Shown: one piece after another, positions 57,301-64,000 of the stretch
How the letters are laid out: each line of letters begins with the position of its first letter
Numbering within the stretch: position 1 is the first letter of the stretch
Source of the DNA: Plectrocnemia conspersa
Taxonomy: Eukaryota > Arthropoda > Insecta > Trichoptera > Polycentropodidae
Assembly (NCBI GenBank): GCA_009617715.1
Contig: VTFK01000351.1
Location: forward strand, 124,001 to 188,000
DNA: 64,000 bases
Direction: 5' to 3'
The notes under the pieces: generated by a model
The model's database searches: none
Told to the model about the DNA's origin: nothing
What the model saw: the letters and a program-made list of their open reading frames with translations, nothing else
Program-made: the position numbers and the translations under genes

Positions 57301-60300
57301 TTTTTTTTAATACTAAAATATTACATTAAATTTGTAATCGAATGGTAACTAAAATTTATTGTAATATATTTTAAAATATAACAATATATAAATTTATTGT
57401 AATATTTATTTAGATGGCATGAAATAAACAGTATCGAATCAGTACAGAGGTTACAATGAAACAAAGTAATAAACATAATTTAATTTCTCTACAAAGCTGG
57501 GTGAAACAAAGTAGTCACCGACCAGAAACTGGTGTAAAATCAGAAACTCGTGTAAAACAATAAAATAGAGCAAAATAAGTTTGTAAATAAACTGAAATAT
57601 CTTAAATAGCAAATAAAAAAAGTTTCATACAAAATAAATATTATAGAAAATAATTAGACATTAAAAACAAGAATTACCATCTCTGACACTAAGGTCAGGG
57701 CGACTAATTTGCTTGAATTATTAACTAATAAAAAAATAATTTTAATAACAACAACTTCTTAAATATATGATATTTGTATATGTTTTTATTTTAAATATCT
57801 ATTCAGTAGGTAGATATTGTATATGGAGTGCAGAAAGCTAAATATCAAAACTCTTGACCGTAAATTCGCTTTAGTCGCGTGCCAATTTTTTTTCATGCTA
57901 CTAGATCGTATGTAATAGTTCTCATTACATACACACGACAGTTTTATGGCGATGGAATCGGTTTCGGTTATAAATGCATCAGACTAAAGCCAAATAGCAG
58001 CGGTTAAAAAGGGTTGTTTAGCAGTAAATCCCATATTGATTCATTTAATAATTTAATATATATATATATGAATTACATACATATAATAAATCATGCGCAT
58101 GTGTAGTGAATACTGTAAACCTATGTATATAATACAGCGTGTGTTTGTATGTGTGTGTTTACAGTGGGAGCAGCTTAAGAACCCGTTTTATTAGTCCCCA
58201 CAAAACTCCTTCTCGAGGATTATGCTTTAACAAATTTATTTCTCGCTTGAGAAGATCAAAATTACACTTTTCGTTTACACGAAAAAATATCCTAATATAG
58301 CTTGCGGTGTCTTTATGTAATTAGGTAAGTTCAATTTTTTAATGTTTCGTTTAAGCAATGAAAAGAGGTTGTCCATTTTCCTTTGCGATATTTTTCACAG
58401 TAAAGCTAGCTCATGCCTCGCGAAGTTTCAAAGGTAAGAAAGTGAATAGAATTGAGGAAGTATTTGTAAAAGTTTTCTTTAGAAAAGATTCAATCACTGA
58501 AATGCGCTTAAGAGCTCTGCAGGATTGATACAATATTAGTTTATAATTATTACATTTTTGGTTTTCAATTTCAGGTTAAGGTTGACTCAGTTATTATATT
58601 ATTAAATTAAGTATTATATTTATTTGTAATTTAAAATTATTTCTATTCGCTGATTACACTAAAACATTCTTTAAAAAGATTCTATTTAGACTGTTTTATC
58701 GGAATGGGTTATCAAAGTAGTTATTATTAAAAGTAGTTATCATAAAAGAAATACAAGCAAATCTAACGACATCTAGCAGTTTTTTGTTTTTATATTTTGT
58801 AACAGATAAATAACCGCGTAGCCGCAGCCTGCCAGCCTTTTATTATGATAGGGATGACTGGCGAACTAAAAAAAGCAGGTATTTCATACAAAAAATTCAT
58901 TTCACTATTTGTACATTTTTATTTTTATTCAGATATATTTTTATGCAAATAAATAATAATGAAAAATATATGATAAAAGAAATCCCCTTTTCTTTAATGT
59001 TGTCTTTCATTATTCTCTTCCGATAGACCCACGGTAAGCGGAGCGCGACTGCCCGAAAACCTACCCCTCCCCTTCATTCCCCTTATTCATCCTTTTATTG
59101 TAAGGCTCAAACAATTTTGTGGGTGTGTCTAAGAAGCGATGCAATTGGCTCATAAACTGCGATTCACCAAAGCTGTATCGTTCCAGACTTATAAAATATG
59201 TGACACTTGGTAACATTAAAAAGAGACCCAGCGAGAAGCGCACAAGGGAAAAGTATGAAGAGCAAAAAAAAAACATCAAGCAAAAATGTATTTAGAAAAT
59301 ATTTTGCCGTCTTTTTTTAAATAACATTTATATCAATTAATTTGATATAAATGTTATTGAACATTTAAATACAAATAAATGTAGCATCAAAAAAATATTA
59401 CACAAAATACACAGGCTTCTTTAAGACTGCATTAGAAGATTTATAAACATATGTTACAGGTATAGATATTACGATTAATTGGAATAAAACAAATATAGTT
59501 ATATAAAAAAGATAAAAAAAAATATCAATTACTTTTAGAAAATATTCAATATAAATAATAAACAGTAAATACACTTGCTAGGAATTTATTAAAAATATTT
59601 AAATATTAATTAATTTAACGGAAATTAATTCTTAATAAGTATTAAATTCTGTTGTATCATTTGATTTATAACATTTATAAATTTTATTAATATGAATGTT
59701 TTAACCAGAGAGGTTTATTTAAGAAAGTTGGTGAAGAAGTTTAGTATTCTCGTGAAATAGTATTCTTTATAAAACGCTACCAGTCGTTAGAAAAAAAAAA
59801 ATAAAAAGCACACAATGGACTTGTTGTTATTTTTTTTTAAATTCTTGTTTAAAATAGTTTTGATGCTCTTAAAAAAAATCTGTTGCTTATTATCTCTCTT
59901 GTTAATTTTAACAGCTCGAGAACTTTCAACGTAAAAAATATTTTTTTACGAACACCATTAAAATTGCGAACAGTAACACGTACTGGCGCCGAGAGCAAAC
60001 TTTGTTCTTTTACTGCCATAATTTCGCAGCATCGCAAAGGCTCGGTGAAATCTCATTTAAGTACACTTTTGCATGTTGGGGAAAAGACGCAGATAGGCAA
60101 GATGGGAGTTGAGACGTTGCATCCATAGATAATTTCAGAGGAGTGCTGAAACTTTGGAAACAACGGCTCAACAAGTCAAAACTAGACGGGAGGTTGTTGT
60201 CAAGTTTACGTGAATTCTAATTTACAAATTTACATTATCTCGAACCTGTAGACAGGTAATTATGTGACAATAAATAGTGATTTGACTTTAAAAAACATGT

Positions 60301-60705
60301 TTTGTCAGTCTCTAGGTACATTTTTCCTAGTTATATTTTATTATTCATATATTATTATGTCATAAAACATTTATAAAATGTATCTCTATAAGTATAGATA
60401 CTGAGTCTAAATACTTATAAATAATAATCTATTACAGTTGATAGATATTAATTATTTTTATACGGGTATTTTTAAAATAAACTTGCTTTAGATTTTATTT
60501 TCTTGAGTAATTAAATATGAAAAATATATATCTTTTTTATTTTTGTAACATCTAAATATTATTCACATTTCATTACCACACACCATTGAGAGTTTAAAAA
60601 AATATAAAACTGATATAAAATAAAATGTAAAATAAATTTTATAATGATATTTTAACATTAATAATATATAGAAAAAAATAAAAATAAAATAATATAAATA
60701 AATCA
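57301..60705. other. Gene-free stretch
   Basis: AT-rich with patches of normal composition at 58150-58460, 58800-59270 and 59990-60240, none with a motif I recognise. A long hairpin at 59320-59358 is listed separately. Confidence 0.4.
59320..59358. repeat. 17-bp perfect inverted repeat
   Basis: AATAACATTTATATCAA at 59320-59336 and its exact reverse complement at 59342-59358 flank a 5-base loop. In an AT-rich genome it could be a cruciform-prone site or a MITE relic. Confidence 0.85.
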
Positions 60706-60709
60706 TACC

Positions 60710-60905
60710 TCAATAACATGAGTACCACAATGTGCAATAATATAAATCTGTTTTATCAAAAATGTGTTCCAGTTTGAACAAGCAAATTTACAATTTTCTA
60801 CGCACTCTTTTCTTGTTCTTTTGGATAATCGTAACTGTAAAAAATAATGAGTAATATACTTTATTAGAATAAATAAGCGAGTAGTATTTAAGCCCTTGGT
60901 TTAAA
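60710..60905 (+). repeat. Interspersed repeat, copy B (partner at 5.9-6.1 kb)
   Basis: Matches 5880-6090 in the same orientation around AATTTACAATTTTCTACG and ATAATGAGTAATATA. See that entry. Confidence 0.6.
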
Positions 60906-62310
60906 AATTTAAAAGGTATCCAGAAGCCGTCGATCAATGACTATGTTGGGTTACATTTATTTTTTCAAAAGCCTGAGTTTTCGAAAATATTTTTTTTTAT
61001 ATTTAATAAAAATAATTTGTAATTAAAATATTTAATATATCGAAACAATAGTTGCCAGGGTATTCGAATTTTATATATTTTTATATAAATTATTTAAAAG
61101 GTGCTGAGCCATGAGTGTATTTTCTTGTGGCATATGAAAAATTTACAGTTTTCCTGATTGCAAAATCTAAAGACTTATTATCAACCGTAAGTAAAACAAT
61201 AATATATTTTTATTTGAAAACATATTAGAAATATCAGAAAAGTATAATTTTTCATAAATAAAAATATCAACATGTTCTTTAAATAAAATAATATTGTTTT
61301 CATGCTGCATAGGCATCTTTAGTTTAAAGTAAATTAACAATATGTATTATTGTCAATTTTAATTTGCAACACATAAAATATAAAAATTAAATGAATCATA
61401 ATGTTATAGGTTTAAATATTAGTCTGTTACAAAACGCTTAGTGTCAATGATATTATAAAGTGAGTTTGATGAGAAATTGTGGTGAAGTGTGACAGGATTT
61501 TGGCAAAATTGCTTTGCGCGTCTAATGTCGTCACTTAATGGTGACGAATGACTACACGGTGCGCGGTGAGAAATGACCGATAATGGACAATATTTGTCAA
61601 GCATGGATACCTTTCAATCATGCCGTGACTAGGAACAAAGTGCGACATATAAATTCATTGGACATGACACATTAATAACGATTCGGTGTTTACTGCTAAG
61701 GTGCGGAGAAGGTAGGAGCGCAATATTGTCGATGACGCGTATTAATATTTCACTGAAAGGAAAACAAGCTCAAAAAAGTTTTTTTATTTAGTATTTTTTT
61801 TTTGATTCAACGTGACTTTTTAAATTTTTTATAAAGTACAAAGTGAAATATTATTATATTTTTTGTCAGAGCGCTCAGCTGCACGTTTAAGTAGCATGTC
61901 ACAAAATATGTCAAGTATGTTATGTGATCTGCAATTTAAACGAACCGCTAATAATAAAAATATAAAAAAATATTTCAACGGTGAAAAATAATAGATAAAA
62001 TAATCAAACAGATTTTCATATTTTGGAATTAACTGGAACTCAAAATTTAAATTTGTTACATAAATCATTGCTTTTAATCAAGCGTAATTCAACAAAAAGC
62101 TAAGGAATATTTTCTAAGGCGAGAAAATTTAGCACGAAATCAAGAAATTTGCTGAAACATTTGTTAAATAAATATCTTATAAAATATTTTTACTTTCTTC
62201 AATTTTCAAACCTTTGTACATATGCAATTATGTATTTTTTTTTATAAATAATAGGTACTTGCCATCAACAATTATTGCACAAAAAAACTACTTACTACTT
62301 AAAAATAGAA
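60906..62310. other. Gene-free stretch
   Basis: A patch of balanced composition at 61430-61740 has a 61-codon minus frame without known motifs. Nothing else is supported. Confidence 0.4.
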
Positions 62311-62590
62311 CCAAATCCTACTTAAAGCGTTTGCTATCTGAAGATATGAAACGTGTATTGTATAAAAACAAACGTCGTAAATCTCAGTGCTTATCTAAAG
62401 ATAAAGTAACAAAACCTACACACATAGAATTCCGGGCTCACTGTAAAAAATAGATTTTTTGTGTATGGTGAGACTGCAAAGTTATTGTGCATTATGAAAC
62501 TCTTAAGCCTGGCCAAACAATAACAGAAAATTTTTATTATGATCAACTGGATCGTGTGCAAAAGGAAGTAAAAAATCAGGTCTGCACTTG
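62310..62590 (+). pseudogene. mariner-type transposase remnant
   Basis: The + strand reads LKRLLSEDMKRVLYKN (equivalent to the TGDEKWVLY first-Asp block, here damaged), then after a stop IFCVW, and VHYETLKPGQTITENFYYDQL near 62485-62550, the mariner block after the second catalytic strand. Stops at 62451 and 62469 break it. The downstream HDNARPH region is not found, and no terminal repeats were seen. Confidence 0.8.
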
Positions 62591-63900
62591 TCAACAGAAG
62601 TCGAATTGTCTTACGCGCATAATAAACATGTTATACATACATATAATAAGTATATTATGTAATGCTGGCTAATACATCACGTGTCAAATAGCATACGTAA
62701 CTTCAAATATTGATGATGCAAATTTTCCGTGGCTAGTTCATGTTTCAATGAACACTGAGAACGATGTGCATCAAAGCGCAACCAATATGAAAGCCTTCAA
62801 GTCAAAGGTAAAAAAGGCCTTTGCTACACCGCCTGGACCGTGGTGGCTTTGTGAAAATTGTGTCGTTGCTACCAGATAGACACAAAGAACCGTCTTTAGA
62901 CATTGCTTACATTCATCAGATAATCTTTCTTCTGGTAGACATGAAACCTTTGTATAGTCAGAATGCACTAACTTTATTTCTAGCTATGCAACAAACGCGA
63001 TACACCAATGTGTACAATAATAAATGTTTTTAAATTATTTACATATATTACTTACATTCAAACACAAAGTAAGCAAATGCCACTATCAAAATATGTTAAA
63101 TGAGTACTTGCGACAGTTTGTCTCTAAGCGTTTTCGATTAATTAAAATAGCATTAAAATAATTATTATACGAAAAAAGATGACAGACGGCAAAAGATTTT
63201 TTAATTGGAATTTACAATGTTCAATTTACTAATTAACAAGGTACGTTTTAACTATAAAAATGTGATATATAAAAATAATTTGTGTAAACATTGATTAACG
63301 TTTATATATTAATAAAATTGAAAAATTTAAGAAACTTAAAAATAGTATTGTAACGGACATGTATTGAAATTGTATACACATATCTACATATCATATCAAG
63401 TAATAGCATATATTATATAAAATGCTATGTATACATAAAAAATGTATATGAAAAAGGAGCATTCAAATTATTAAGATGTCCTGATAACGGATGTGATTTT
63501 GATTTGGCTTTACGCTTGTATTCATTCAACCTCGGGCTTGGTGGCTAAAAACCTAATGTTTTTGCAATACTTGCAAAGTATGTGGTTCTTGAGCCAAGCA
63601 AATTGGAAACATATTTGCTCAAGAGAAATAATCACTTTTTTTTCAGGGGTGGTATGGTAACATTCCTGCGTTATAAATTTTTACGATTTGCAAAATAAGT
63701 CGTCAAATTATTTACTCATTGCTCTTAAAAAATAATAATTTTATAAAATAAAAACTAATGACGTAGTTATAAGCTGTGTACAATATTCATAATTATAATT
63801 AAAAAATGGAATCTGAATAAGATAAGCAAAGAAACAATACACTTTTTATGATATTTTACGTAAATAATAAGGTACGTTAGTTAAGAAAATGTGATAGGTT
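62591..63900. other. Gene-free stretch
   Basis: A + segment at 62700-62875 (WLVHVSMNTENDVHQS, FATPPGPWWLCEN) is open but unrecognised. The block 63460-63700 contains TTTTTTTTCAG, an acceptor-like site, with no convincing exon after it. Confidence 0.35.
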
Positions 63901-64000
63901 CAGGGCTGGCCCAAGGGCAGACAGTACAAGCGATCGCCTAGGGCCGCTAGATTTTGTGGTGCGCCGTGATACTAAATAAAGACACAATATTCACTTTTAA
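63901..64000. mobile_element. hAT-like element end, running off the window
   Basis: CAGGGCTGGCCCAAGGGCAG at 63901, followed by GCCTAGGGCCGC, has the form of a hAT-type terminus. The rest of the element lies beyond the right edge. Confidence 0.5.

Noticed and set aside
1..64000. tRNA genes, rRNA, CRISPR arrays, operons
   Set aside because: Scanned by eye for cloverleaf box A/B motifs, rRNA-like blocks and spaced direct repeats; none seen. The genome is eukaryotic, so CRISPR and operons are not expected.

Overview
The window looks like nuclear DNA of an insect. It is extremely AT-rich, has small exons with GT-AG introns of 70 bases to about 6.8 kb, and is full of decayed DNA transposons and non-LTR elements. 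The insect order cannot be told from the sequence. I see no operon, CRISPR array, tRNA or rRNA.

One host gene is well supported. Fourteen exons on the + strand, from 5191 to 32587, encode an SLC4-family plasma-membrane anion exchanger of the AE (band 3 / AE2) type, about 1,209 residues if the exons join as proposed. Exons 1-7 give the cytoplasmic N-terminal domain and exons 8-14 the membrane transport domain and short tail. All exon phases agree except at exon 2, where a run of 13 A (12202-12214) is one base too long for the proposed exon 1-exon 2 join. The start codon and first exon(s) were not found. The closest named relatives are human SLC4A2 and Drosophila Ae2 (CG8177), judged from remembered family features.

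The introns hold transposon debris: a Tigger/pogo element with TA target duplications (9361-10901), further Tigger remnants (11640, 12939-13380, 20643-21300), an element with long inverted arms (8362-9310), a piggyBac derivative (17643-18541), a hAT-type MITE with an 8-bp target duplication (22655-22936), a paired repeat around 25.3 and 27.4 kb, and a decayed LINE (26.8-27.3 kb).

Downstream of the gene, 34.8-64 kb is an apparent gene desert of nested elements: an LTR-retrotransposon protease fragment (35.4 kb), a scrambled PIF/Harbinger locus with transposase and MADF/BESS accessory parts (36.3-39.1 kb), nested inverted repeats (41.5-42.0 kb), a TTAA-flanked piggyBac derivative (42158-43091), a hAT transposase pseudogene (45.0-46.3 kb), three very similar 3' ends of one CR1/L2-like LINE (46.4-48.1, 53.7-54.6, 56.1-57.3 kb), an unclassified 1.06-kb terminal-inverted-repeat element (49958-51019), and mariner and hAT ends near the right edge.

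I found no convincing new biological system. The most checkable points are the exon 2 homopolymer, the unclassified inverted-repeat elements and the rearranged Harbinger locus.
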